DNA from: Patescibacteria group bacterium
Lineage (GTDB): Bacteria > Patescibacteriota > Gracilibacteria > UM-FILTER-43-11
DNA length: 23,174 nt
Assembly (NCBI GenBank): GCA_029260955.1
Contig: JAJDCF010000027.1
Span: 1 to 23,174, forward strand
Reading direction: 5' to 3'
Shown here: positions 14,524 to 21,236 of the stretch, in pieces
Numbering within the stretch: the stretch's first letter is position 1
How the letters are laid out: the number at the start of each line of letters is the position of its first letter
The notes under the pieces: generated by a model
Seen by the model: the letters and a program-made list of their open reading frames with translations, nothing else
Databases searched by the model: none
Told to the model about the DNA's origin: nothing
Translations under genes and position numbers: made by a program

Positions 14524-15926
14524 TACTGGCACATATTAGATGGATAATTTTCTACGCCAAATGAATAATGCGTGGCAATGAACATGGCCTCACTGGATAA
14601 ATCTACAGCTGAGCCAAATCCAATTTCTACAAAATCCGGCTCTACAATGTTGTCGTAATGACCTGTAAAACTTGTGCCTTCCTCAGCCATAAAAGCATCG
14701 AAAATAAAGCGAGCAGAATCTAAAGCTTCGTCTGTACAATCAGAAGTGCTGCAGCGATAGGTTCGATAACCAAGATTTTCTCCAAAAATGATTCCGTTCT
14801 TATTTTGGAATACGATGCCCAGATCGGCAAACCAGTCAGCTACGGATTGGCCACCAGGTCGATCATGAGTAAGATCGCTACTATTCTTGTTCGATTTTGC
14901 CCATACGGAAGATGCGTAATTTAGCCCTGTATTTATGGCAAGAGGTGCAATACCACGATCTGCGCGGGCCTGATTGTGCCAGCTGATCCACTGGTTTCTG
15001 ACTTCGTTCATGTCGACTGCCGCTGGAACCTGGTCATCCAGGCAAGCGATGTCAGTATAAACCGGCTGCTCTTCGGCTGCTGATTCAGATACAAGCGTTT
15101 TGGCAGGTTTGCTCGTGATTTTCTCCATGATGCGGTGAACCATTTCGGCCATTTGGCTGCGATTTACGAGCTGCGAAACCGTATTGAAAGAATCGGGGAT
15201 ATAACTGGAGTTCTGCATGGATCTGATAAAAACTTCGTACCACTGACCACCTGTGTCCTTGCTCATGTCTATACTGAGGCTGTTCACTAAAATCTTAGCT
15301 GCCTCAGCCAAATTAATATTGTTGCCAGGCTTAAAAGTGTTGTCGGGGTAGCCACCGATAATGCCAGCAGCCTTTGCATAACAAACATAACTCGAAAACC
15401 AGTCACTAGCTTTTACATCGGGGAAGCAGTCAGCCGATGAACCTGATGGCTCTACTCCAAGCTTTGCTCCTACTATGATTTTGGTGAATTCAGCACGATT
15501 TACGGACTTTTCTGGCTGATAAGAACCATCTGGATAACCCTGAATGATTTCGTTTTCGGCCAAATAACGAACGGCCTCTTCGTATTTGTGTCCAATAATA
15601 TCAAAAAGAGGTTCTTGGGGTTCATTGCTGACAAAAGTTTTATTTGTTTGAGCCAAAAGCCACTGCCCGGACCAACCCGTGACACCGTCTTTGGTTTGAA
15701 CTTTGTACCAACCATCGGTTTCGGCGACTACTTTGACCACCTGACCAACTGGAACCGTAGTTATGACTGATGAACCTTCCATACAAGCTACATCACGAAC
15801 AAACATGCCTGTGGTCACTTCGCCATTCCAATTTTGTTCGTAAATGGGATCACTAAAACAGTCGCCCGCGTGCGCCACAGGGACGAAAATAATGAGGGCA
15901 AAAATAGATAATAATAGCTTTTTCAT
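14523..15926 (-). CDS. Secreted SH3 - triple SLH - CAP domain protein
   Basis: 467 residues. A signal peptide covers residues 1-20 (LIIFVPVAHAG). A bacterial SH3-like domain spans about 28-92 (VPVGQVVKVVAETDGWYKVQ, GVTGWSGQWL). Three SLH repeats span about 105-280: the first with VNRAEFTKIIVGAKLG, the second with CFPDVKASDWFSSYVCYAKAAGIIGGYPDNTFKPG, the third with VNRSQMAEMVHRIM. A C-terminal CAP/SCP domain spans about 305-460 (WISWHNQARADRGIAPL, ENLGY, HYDNIVEPDFVEIGFG). SLH repeats typically bind secondary wall polymers, so the CAP domain should be displayed on the surface. CAP activity here is unknown. Upstream of and overlapping msrB. Confidence 0.9.
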   Translation of the reverse strand: MKKLLLSIFALIIFVPVAHAGDCFSDPIYEQNWNGEVTTGMFVRDVACMEGSSVITTVPVGQVVKVVAETDGWYKVQTKDGVTGWSGQWLLAQTNKTFVSNEPQEPLFDIIGHKYEEAVRYLAENEIIQGYPDGSYQPEKSVNRAEFTKIIVGAKLGVEPSGSSADCFPDVKASDWFSSYVCYAKAAGIIGGYPDNTFKPGNNINLAEAAKILVNSLSIDMSKDTGGQWYEVFIRSMQNSSYIPDSFNTVSQLVNRSQMAEMVHRIMEKITSKPAKTLVSESAAEEQPVYTDIACLDDQVPAAVDMNEVRNQWISWHNQARADRGIAPLAINTGLNYASSVWAKSNKNSSDLTHDRPGGQSVADWFADLGIVFQNKNGIIFGENLGYRTYRCSTSDCTDEALDSARFIFDAFMAEEGTSFTGHYDNIVEPDFVEIGFGSAVDLSSEAMFIATHYSFGVENYPSNMCQ

Positions 15927-15952
15927 AAAAATGATTGATTAATGCAAATTGA

Positions 15953-15958
15953 ATTATA
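15953..15958 (-). promoter_or_regulatory. -10 box of SH3-SLH-CAP/msrB transcript
   Basis: TATAAT on the minus strand, 26 nt before the ATG at 15926 and directly after the stop of the YgjP-type gene. The -35 is weak. Confidence 0.4.
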
Positions 15959-15960
15959 GC

Positions 15961-16701
15961 CTAACTCAAACTAAGCAAGTAATTGTTCTCTTTTAGCCAT
16001 TTTCTCATCTCTTTATAATTTGGCATCCTTTCTGACACTAACTTCCAAAAAGCGGCTGAATGATTCATGTATTTAAGGTGGCAAAGCTCGTGAACCACCA
16101 CGTAATCGATTATTTCGATGGGGGCCATAATCAGACGCCAGTTAAAGTTTAGGTTTTTGGCTGAAGAACAGCTTCCCCAACGAGTTTTTTGGTTGCGGAA
16201 GGAAACGCGATTGTACCTTAGGCCGTAGTGCTCATTGTAAAATTGTAGGCGATCGTGGATAACCTCTTCAGCTTTCTTTTTGTAGAACTCCTGAACCTTC
16301 TTTTTGATAGCCTTCTTCCCATCAGAAACTGTAGTGGCCTTGTGCAGAGTTACTTCCAAGTTATTTCCAACCACTTTAATACTAGGTCTCCATCGAACCG
16401 ATGGAATTAGCTTTAGAGTAAGAGTTTCGCCAAAATAGAAATAGGTGTCGCCATCTTGATATTTACGCTTAGGACGTTTTGCCGCTTTTTTTAGTGCCTT
16501 TTCCCAGTTTTTTTCGATCCACGGCGTCTGCTTTCTGATGAAGTTATCAATCTGCATGCTCAGCGCGTAGCGAGGAATAACCAGAACAAGTTCGGGCTTT
16601 TCTGATTCGATTTGAAGCTTGAGGCGCTTGGCCCTTGGGCTTCTTCGAACGGTAATCGGTATCTTCCGTTGATTGATGATGAGTTCGTCCATGGCTTTCA
16701 T
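15961..16701 (-). CDS. YgjP/DUF45-type zinc metallopeptidase
   Basis: About 246 residues. The C-terminal half has the family core: TRWGSCSSAKNLNFNWRLIMAP, then VVHELCHLKYMNHSAAFW, where HELCH is the zinc HExxH motif and the later His is the third ligand, as in YgjP/WLM-type gluzincins. The N-terminal half is beta-rich and basic (VRRSPRAKRLKLQIE). No signal peptide. The frame runs on to 16845, but those codons overlap the divergent gene. ATG 16701 or 16692 is more likely; a TATAAT at 16700-16705 favours 16692 with a nearly leaderless mRNA. Substrate unknown. Confidence 0.85.
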   Translation of the reverse strand: MKAMDELIINQRKIPITVRRSPRAKRLKLQIESEKPELVLVIPRYALSMQIDNFIRKQTPWIEKNWEKALKKAAKRPKRKYQDGDTYFYFGETLTLKLIPSVRWRPSIKVVGNNLEVTLHKATTVSDGKKAIKKKVQEFYKKKAEEVIHDRLQFYNEHYGLRYNRVSFRNQKTRWGSCSSAKNLNFNWRLIMAPIEIIDYVVVHELCHLKYMNHSAAFWKLVSERMPNYKEMRKWLKENNYLLSLS

Positions 16702-16705
16702 TATA
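16700..16705 (-). promoter_or_regulatory. -10 box of YgjP-type gene, near-leaderless
   Basis: TATAAT on the minus strand with 7 nt to the ATG at 16692, so +1 should fall at or one base from the start codon. It overlaps the alternative ATG at 16701. Confidence 0.45.
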
Positions 16706-16755
16706 ACCCAGTGTGTAGTAAAATTTGAGCCAGATAATATTTTAACAAAAATCAA

Positions 16756-17463
16756 ATGAATAAAGATACTTTTATGGCTGACGTCAGGACTGCTATCGAC
16801 GTTGGATTTCTTAAGCATAAAGCCATGAATGATGTGGCTGCTCACAAAAACAGAACGACTTCTGCCTTTATTATTCTTATTATTGCCGCTCTTGCAGCCG
16901 GCTTGGGTCTCAAGTTTTTCGGAGGCTTTTTTACGCCTTCATGGGGAATGCTGATAAGCATGACTCTTTATCAGGTAATTTCTTCTATCATTGGGATCTA
17001 CATTCTTAGCGTGATTGCCAAGAGTATTTTTAAGGGTAAAGCTAAGCATGATGCCTTCTTTAGAGTCATGGCTTTTGGAATGGTTGTTACCTGGTTAGCC
17101 ATTATTCCCACCCTTTCTGTTATAGGTGGTATATGGGGATTGGTAGTTGTGTTTGTAGCCCTAAAAGTGGTTCACAAGCTTAGTACAGGTGGTGCCATTG
17201 GTGCCATATTGGTTACTGTTATTGCCATGGCTATTGTCAGTGCCATTCTTGCACCTACTTTAGGTGCCCTTGGCATTAGAGGTGCATATACTGGTGGAAT
17301 GGATTTTAATGGGAAAGACTTTCGCAATTTTTATAAAGGTGGCTTCAACATGAATGTCACAACCGATGAGGGAACAGGAAGCGTGATGATGGAGGATGGC
17401 AAGATGACCATTAAGGGGCCTGACGGGGAAGTGATGGAGATTGAAATTCCAGGTGTAAAATAG
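16756..17463 (+). CDS. Yip1-like integral membrane protein
   Basis: 235 residues. The N-terminal ~40 residues are polar. Four or five hydrophobic helices follow between about 35 and 175 (AFIILIIAALAAGLGLKFF, ISSIIGIYILSVIAKSIF, AFGMVVTWLAIIPTLSVIGGIWGLVVVFVALKVVH, AIGAILVTVIAMAIVSAILA). The C-terminal ~55 residues are hydrophilic and Gly/Met-rich (DEGTGSVMMEDGKMTIKGPDGEVMEIEIP). The order of helices with FRVMAFGMV resembles Yip1-family proteins, of unclear role in bacteria. Only 4 nt separate it from the methyltransferase, so they are probably one operon. No Shine-Dalgarno site. Confidence 0.65.
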   Translation: MNKDTFMADVRTAIDVGFLKHKAMNDVAAHKNRTTSAFIILIIAALAAGLGLKFFGGFFTPSWGMLISMTLYQVISSIIGIYILSVIAKSIFKGKAKHDAFFRVMAFGMVVTWLAIIPTLSVIGGIWGLVVVFVALKVVHKLSTGGAIGAILVTVIAMAIVSAILAPTLGALGIRGAYTGGMDFNGKDFRNFYKGGFNMNVTTDEGTGSVMMEDGKMTIKGPDGEVMEIEIPGVK

Positions 17464-17467
17464 ATTT

Positions 17468-18070
17468 ATGAAACGAGGCCTTGATCCAAAAACTGGCTAT
17501 GCGCGCTATGCTGCTGAGTATGATGAACTTGAGAAATTTTGGGATAGTTTTGAGCAAGACAAATTAAGACCTTATATTGCCGAAACCAAGGATATGAAGG
17601 TGCTTGATGCTGGTGCTGGCACAGGGCGCGTTAGCTTAAGGCTTCATGAGGCTGGGGCCGAAGTAACTGCTTTGGATATTTCACCCGAAATGCTGGCTAA
17701 ACTCAATCAAAAGAACCCTGAAATCGAAGTGGTGGAAGGTGATATGGAACATATGCCCTTTGAGGATGACCGGTTTGATATGGTTTTTTCGAGCTTGGCA
17801 ATGGTTCATCTTAAAAAACCGGATCAGTTTTTGGATGAGTGTTACCGGGTGCTGAAAGATGATGGAATAGTGGTACTGGTGAACATCCACTATCGTAAAT
17901 CGATGATGCTACATGACGGGCAGGGCAGGTATACTATTCAGGCTTATAACCATTTTCCGCGACACTTGGTTAAAGCGGCTGAAAAGCTGGCCTTTGGCGT
18001 GGAGCACGACGAAATCCTCACCGAGGGTGATGATGTGTGGGTGAGTCAGGTGCTTGTGTTGAAGAAATAA
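17468..18070 (+). CDS. Class I SAM-dependent methyltransferase
   Basis: 200 residues with a standard Methyltransf_11-like core. Motif I is VLDAGAGTGRVSLRLHEAG, the acidic ribose-binding residue is in VTALDISPEML, and motifs II-III are VVEGDMEHMPFEDDRFDMVFSSLAMVHL and ECYRVLKDDGIVVLVN. The C-terminal part is short, leaving the substrate open; UbiE-like or small-molecule methylation are possibilities only. Second gene of a two-gene operon with the Yip1-like protein. A strong hairpin at 18076-18104 follows its stop. Confidence 0.88.
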   Translation: MKRGLDPKTGYARYAAEYDELEKFWDSFEQDKLRPYIAETKDMKVLDAGAGTGRVSLRLHEAGAEVTALDISPEMLAKLNQKNPEIEVVEGDMEHMPFEDDRFDMVFSSLAMVHLKKPDQFLDECYRVLKDDGIVVLVNIHYRKSMMLHDGQGRYTIQAYNHFPRHLVKAAEKLAFGVEHDEILTEGDDVWVSQVLVLKK

Positions 18071-18075
18071 GTCGA

Positions 18076-18104
18076 ACCGGAACCCCTGCGAGAGAGGTTC
18101 CGGT
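18076..18104. terminator. Bidirectional hairpin between convergent genes
   Basis: ACCGGAACC and GGTTCCGGT form a perfect 9-bp stem with an 11-nt loop, between the methyltransferase (+) and the small GC-rich gene (-). No clean T tract on either side, so termination is likely but unproven. Confidence 0.5.
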
Positions 18105-18122
18105 GGTGATGGCGGTGTCCGA

Positions 18123-18356
18123 CTACTGCCGCTTGAAGCGAAGAAGTGCGCTGATCAGCGTGCGCAGCCGGTAGAACTCCACGACGGGATCCGTCGATGG
18201 AGACACCACTTTTTTGTTAAGCAACGCCTTATCCGCCTCCGAGAGCTTCATGCTCCGGATGACAAAAACTGCGCCGCCCGCCAACAGGATTCCAGCCGCG
18301 ATTCGCCAGTCGTTGGGGATGCGGCTCCTGAATCCTCTTGCCCATTGACCAATCAT
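18123..18356 (-). CDS. Small GC-rich single-span membrane protein
   Basis: 77 residues from ATG 18356, chosen over the longer frame (to 18434) because AAAGGAGG lies 6-7 nt before it and a TTGACA falls inside the longer frame. One transmembrane helix at about 19-36 (IAAGILLAGGAVFVI) follows a basic N-terminus (WARGFRSRIPNDWR), suggesting N-in. The C-terminus is basic (RTLISALLRFKRQ). Composition is much richer in GC than the flanking methyltransferase and folE. With its strong ribosome-binding site it resembles the lipoprotein island rather than its neighbours. Not recognised as a known family. Confidence 0.6.
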   Translation of the reverse strand: MIGQWARGFRSRIPNDWRIAAGILLAGGAVFVIRSMKLSEADKALLNKKVVSPSTDPVVEFYRLRTLISALLRFKRQ

Positions 18357-18421
18357 GTTGGCCTCCTTTCTGAGCGTATATGCTCTTTGTTCTTTAATAA
18401 AATGAACTATATTCCTGATAT

Positions 18422-18427
18422 TGTCAA
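18422..18427 (-). promoter_or_regulatory. Possible -35 of the small GC-rich gene
   Basis: Minus-strand TTGACA followed by ATA-AGGAATA-like sequence similar to the unit B promoter. The expected -10 position reads TCATTT/CATTTT and is poor, so this may be a weak, regulated or decayed copy. Confidence 0.3.
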
Positions 18428-18441
18428 GAATCACTCATCTG

Positions 18442-18993
18442 TCAGGCAATCAAATTCAAAAACTCACTTCTCGTTCGATCGTCTTTTATAAACAAACCAG
18501 TAAACGATGAGGTGGTTATTTCGCAGTTCTGTTTTTCGACGCCTCGGGCCTTCATGCACAAGTGCTCGGCCTTAAGCACTATTCCAACACCCTTTGGACC
18601 CAAGAGCTCATTGAGTGTGTCTGCGACCTGTTTGGTCAGGCGTTCCTGGTTTTGCAGGCGACGGGCGAACATGTCGAGCATACGCGGCATTTTTGATAAT
18701 CCGATGATTTTGTCGTTGGGAATGTAACCGACGTAAGCCTTTCCGAAGAAAGGCAGCATGTGGTGTTCGCACATGGAGTAAAAGTCGATGTCTTTGGCAA
18801 TCAGCATTTCGTTGTAGCCCTCGTTATCGAAAACGGTAATCAATTTTTTGGGATCTTCGTGGTAACCCTCGTATAATTTAGTGAAGCTTCGAGCCACCCG
18901 CTCGGGTGTTTCTGCAAGCCCTTCACGCGAAGGATCTTCTCCGATTTCGGTGAGTAGCTCTTTAATTAATTTGGCTATTTTATCCTGATTCAT
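18442..18993 (-). CDS. folE: GTP cyclohydrolase I
   Basis: Converts GTP to 7,8-dihydroneopterin triphosphate, the first step to folate and the common pterin precursor. 183 residues, full length. Zinc ligands Cys75 and His78 in SMCEHHMLPF and Cys146 in KAEHLCMKARG, plus the EITTSSFTGLF end, are all present. The ATG overlaps the folK stop (TAATG), so translation is probably coupled. The stop codon is UGA after the usual C-terminus, useful evidence for the standard code. Last gene of the PTPS-folK-folE group. Confidence 0.97.
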   Translation of the reverse strand: MNQDKIAKLIKELLTEIGEDPSREGLAETPERVARSFTKLYEGYHEDPKKLITVFDNEGYNEMLIAKDIDFYSMCEHHMLPFFGKAYVGYIPNDKIIGLSKMPRMLDMFARRLQNQERLTKQVADTLNELLGPKGVGIVLKAEHLCMKARGVEKQNCEITTSSFTGLFIKDDRTRSEFLNLIA

Positions 18994-19526
18994 TATAGAA
19001 AGGGAGTTACTTTATGGTCATCAATTTCTTTGACTTTTTCAAGCATACTACTGAATTTGTGATCACTTATGGGGTCTTTTAGGTCAGGTGCAATCTCGAC
19101 CAGCGGTGTTAAAACAAATTGACGATCCTGCATATGACGATGGGGAATCTGAAGCTCGGGTGTATCGATAATCTGGTTGCCATAAAGTAGAACGTCGATA
19201 TCAATTTCACGATCCCCCCAATGTTCATGCTTACTACGACCTGCTTTCTTCTCAATTTCCCGTACTATTTTTGTCAGCTTCTGAGGTGAAAGTGATGTTT
19301 CGATTTGCATGGCCTGATTTAGGAACCACTTCTGTCCTTCTTCTGAATGTGGGTGGCCGTCAATTAGCTCGTTTCTGGGCCAAGGCTCAGTTTCGTAGAT
19401 TTTGGAAGTTTGGATGACCTTAATCTTGGAATTTTTGCTTAGCATATCCTGTGCCTGAGCAAGAAAAGCCATGCGATCGCCGATGTTGGATCCCAGCGCT
19501 AAGTACGCTGTAACTTTATTTTCCAT
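18993..19526 (-). CDS. folK: 2-amino-4-hydroxy-6-hydroxymethyldihydropteridine pyrophosphokinase
   Basis: Transfers pyrophosphate from ATP to 6-hydroxymethyl-7,8-dihydropterin to make the substrate of FolP. 177 residues from ATG 19526. It shows YLALGSNIGDR at the start, TSKIYETEPW, FLNQAMQIET and the ATP/Mg signature WGDREIDIDVLLYG followed by IPHRHMQDRQFVLTPLVEIAP. The longer frame begins at TTG 19538 and is less likely. Its first 11 bases overlap the end of the upstream PTPS gene, and its stop overlaps the folE start. Confidence 0.95.
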   Translation of the reverse strand: MENKVTAYLALGSNIGDRMAFLAQAQDMLSKNSKIKVIQTSKIYETEPWPRNELIDGHPHSEEGQKWFLNQAMQIETSLSPQKLTKIVREIEKKAGRSKHEHWGDREIDIDVLLYGNQIIDTPELQIPHRHMQDRQFVLTPLVEIAPDLKDPISDHKFSSMLEKVKEIDDHKVTPFL

Positions 19527-19968
19527 GGTATGTAACAAATGAATTAGGCGTCTCCCAAAGCTTTATTTCGTGCAGATGAATTTGATTGGAGAACTTTGAG
19601 ATGTCTATGTCTGTCTCTTTTTGATCGCGGAAGAATTTTGTAATGGACTGTGGCAGATTCGGATCCTCCAATTCCTGCTGAATGAGAGTTTTTAGGTCGA
19701 CTAACTGATCCCAAATCCAGATGGCTGTATTCTCGGCAGAGGCTACCTCGATTACGTCGTTAATAACTTGGTGATCGAGCTTATCTAGTACCTGTTTTTT
19801 TACGATTCGCTTTAGAATAACAAAGTCGATAACGAGCCCGTTTTCTCCTACAGCGCCGTCTACAGTCACCTGCAATCTGTAAGTATGTCCGTGCATGCGC
19901 TCACATTTGCCGTAGTAACTGGGCAAAAAGTGGGCTGAATCGAAGGTAAATTCTTTAGTGATGAGCAT
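19516..19968 (-). CDS. 6-pyruvoyl-tetrahydropterin synthase family protein, PTPS-III-like (candidate FolB replacement)
   Basis: 150 residues from ATG 19968; the frame extends to 20073, but the extra codons cross the promoter. Zinc ligands His13 (FDSAHFLP), His26 and His28 (HGH) are intact. The catalytic segment is Cys22-Glu23-Arg-Met-His-Gly-His. E. coli QueD has CGRLHGH; PTPS-III enzymes carry Glu in this place and have been reported to make 6-hydroxymethyldihydropterin, replacing FolB. LDH (64-66) and the final WETP are also family positions. An insertion of about 30 residues (ELEDPNLPQSITKFFRDQ) makes it longer than QueD. Position in front of folK and folE, and no folB in view, favour the folate role. 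A queuosine role (QueD) is the alternative. Confidence 0.85.
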   Translation of the reverse strand: MLITKEFTFDSAHFLPSYYGKCERMHGHTYRLQVTVDGAVGENGLVIDFVILKRIVKKQVLDKLDHQVINDVIEVASAENTAIWIWDQLVDLKTLIQQELEDPNLPQSITKFFRDQKETDIDISKFSNQIHLHEIKLWETPNSFVTYHGK

Positions 19969-19994
19969 GTTATTGGAGTGAGAATTGGGCCTGC

Positions 19995-20003
19995 ATAATA
20001 GCA
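19995..20003 (-). promoter_or_regulatory. Extended -10 promoter of PTPS-folK-folE operon
   Basis: Minus-strand TGCTATTAT (extended -10 type) with a predicted leader of about 20 nt to ATG 19968. No Shine-Dalgarno site follows. Confidence 0.45.
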
Positions 20004-20037
20004 AATTTTGCGGTTGTAGAGAAGCTGGATTAACTAC

Positions 20038-20066
20038 TTGACAAAGAAGAAAAAGGATTATATAAT
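20038..20066 (+). promoter_or_regulatory. Consensus sigma70 promoter of small acidic protein gene
   Basis: TTGACA, 17-nt spacer, TATAAT: a full match to both consensus hexamers at optimal spacing, and the strongest-looking promoter in the window. ATG follows 24 nt after the -10. Confidence 0.75.
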
Positions 20067-20090
20067 CTAGCAAGAAATTAACCCATAAAG

Positions 20091-20420
20091 ATGTCCTATA
20101 AAGAAACTTTTGAACCCGAAGATGATTTGTTCAATACTGATGATCGCGAGCGTGACCTCGTTGACCTGGTAAGTGACCTTGAGAGAGGAAGATATGTGGA
20201 AGTGATTGATTCGGATGATGATACCACTGAGCCAACGGACAGTTTGCGCTCCGAAGATGAAGAGCAGGCTGCCTTAACAAGGTTAGACCTTAAGCGAGTT
20301 GGCCAAGCTCCATTGTCAGCACAAGCTGATGCTGCTGATAAAGCAAGGTCCTTTGTACATGGATTATTGATGGGAATTGCGTTCGCAAATCAAACTGAGT
20401 CCCAGGATATGTCGAACTAA
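20091..20420 (+). CDS. Small acidic protein of unknown function
   Basis: 109 residues, not recognised. The first ~80 residues are dense in Asp and Glu (EPEDDLFNTDDRERDLVDLV, VIDSDDDTTEP, SEDEEQAAL). The end is less charged, with an amphipathic stretch ADKARSFVHGLLMGIAFAN. No signal peptide, Cys or metal motif. Reality as a gene is supported by the perfect promoter upstream and by its neat fit between the PTPS operon and folP, with whose stop codon it overlaps by four bases. No evident Shine-Dalgarno site. Could be a protein-binding or regulatory factor; that is a guess. Confidence 0.7.
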   Translation: MSYKETFEPEDDLFNTDDRERDLVDLVSDLERGRYVEVIDSDDDTTEPTDSLRSEDEEQAALTRLDLKRVGQAPLSAQADAADKARSFVHGLLMGIAFANQTESQDMSN

Positions 20421-21202
20421 GAATTTGTAGCCTTTTTCATTAATTCAACATTGTGAATGCGAATGATGGAGGCACCATTTTTGAGTGCCTTTAAGCTCCA
20501 ATCTACAGAAGGCTGATCACGGTCTTCTGTTTTTCCGCCTAGGCAGGATTTGCGAGAGATGCCGACAAGAATTGGATAGCCTAATAATTTGAGTTCCTCA
20601 AGCCGATTAATGACCTCGAAGCTGTAATCCGAAATCGAACTTATGAAGGCCCCCATGCCGGGGTCGACTATGATCTTGTCTTCGGAAAAGCCAGCTTCGA
20701 TCAAGGTGCTGACGCGCTCCAGTAGGAAAGTTTTGATACTTGCTATCACGTCATCATATTCCATTGGCTCTTTTGTTGTACGTGGGGTGGAATCTTTGGA
20801 GTACATCAGTACCACGTACGGTTCGTATCTAAGCAGTACATCGATCATCTTCGGGTCACCGCGCATAGCAGTTACATCGTTGACCATTTTAAAGCCATGT
20901 TCCAGCGCGTATCCAGCGCTGTGAGCTTTGTAGGTGTCGATGGAAAAGAGGGCTCTGTCGGTCAGTTTTTTTTCTGCAATGGCATCTATTATGGGTTTTA
21001 TGCGCGCCAACTCATCTTCAGCAGAAACTTCAGTTGAACCGGGGCCTGTGGACTCTCCACCAATGTCGATGATGTCCGCGCCTTGGGCAATCATTGCTTC
21101 AATTCGTTTGATTGCAAGCTTTGGATCATTAAACTCTCCCCCATCCGAGAAGGAATCAGGGGTGAGATTTAGGATGCCCATAATTTTGACATTGTTTGGC
21201 AT
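20417..21202 (-). CDS. folP: Dihydropteroate synthase, variant
   Basis: Joins hydroxymethyldihydropterin pyrophosphate and p-aminobenzoate to dihydropteroate. 261 residues from ATG 21202, supported by a TATAAT six bases upstream; the frame also opens at TTG 21220. Family blocks are ILNLTPDSFSDGG (10-22), GADIIDIGGEST (41-52), FSIDTYK (86-92), VNDVTA, VDPGMG (179-184), VGISRKS (213-219) and IIRIHNVE. Departures from the classic enzyme: ESTRPG reads ESTGPG, so the loop-2 Arg is lost; the MHxxGxP stretch reads MYSKDSTP; and DPGFGFGK reads DPGMGAFIS. It could be a divergent functional DHPS, fitting the nearby folE/folK, or a paralogue with altered substrate. Confidence 0.87.
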   Translation of the reverse strand: MPNNVKIMGILNLTPDSFSDGGEFNDPKLAIKRIEAMIAQGADIIDIGGESTGPGSTEVSAEDELARIKPIIDAIAEKKLTDRALFSIDTYKAHSAGYALEHGFKMVNDVTAMRGDPKMIDVLLRYEPYVVLMYSKDSTPRTTKEPMEYDDVIASIKTFLLERVSTLIEAGFSEDKIIVDPGMGAFISSISDYSFEVINRLEELKLLGYPILVGISRKSCLGGKTEDRDQPSVDWSLKALKNGASIIRIHNVELMKKATNS

Positions 21203-21208
21203 GTCTTG

Positions 21209-21214
21209 ATTATA
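21209..21214 (-). promoter_or_regulatory. -10 box of folP, predicted leaderless
   Basis: TATAAT on the minus strand with six bases (CAAGAC) to ATG 21202, placing +1 on the start codon. No good -35. Confidence 0.45.
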
Positions 21215-21236
21215 GGTCAAAATAGTTTATTGGTCT

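Noticed and set aside
16702..16845. N-terminal extension of the YgjP-type protein
   Set aside because: It would overlap the divergent Yip1-like gene and cross a -10 box; the family core needs only the later start.
19969..20073. N-terminal extension of the PTPS protein
   Set aside because: It crosses the predicted promoter; the family starts at MLITKEFTFDSAH.
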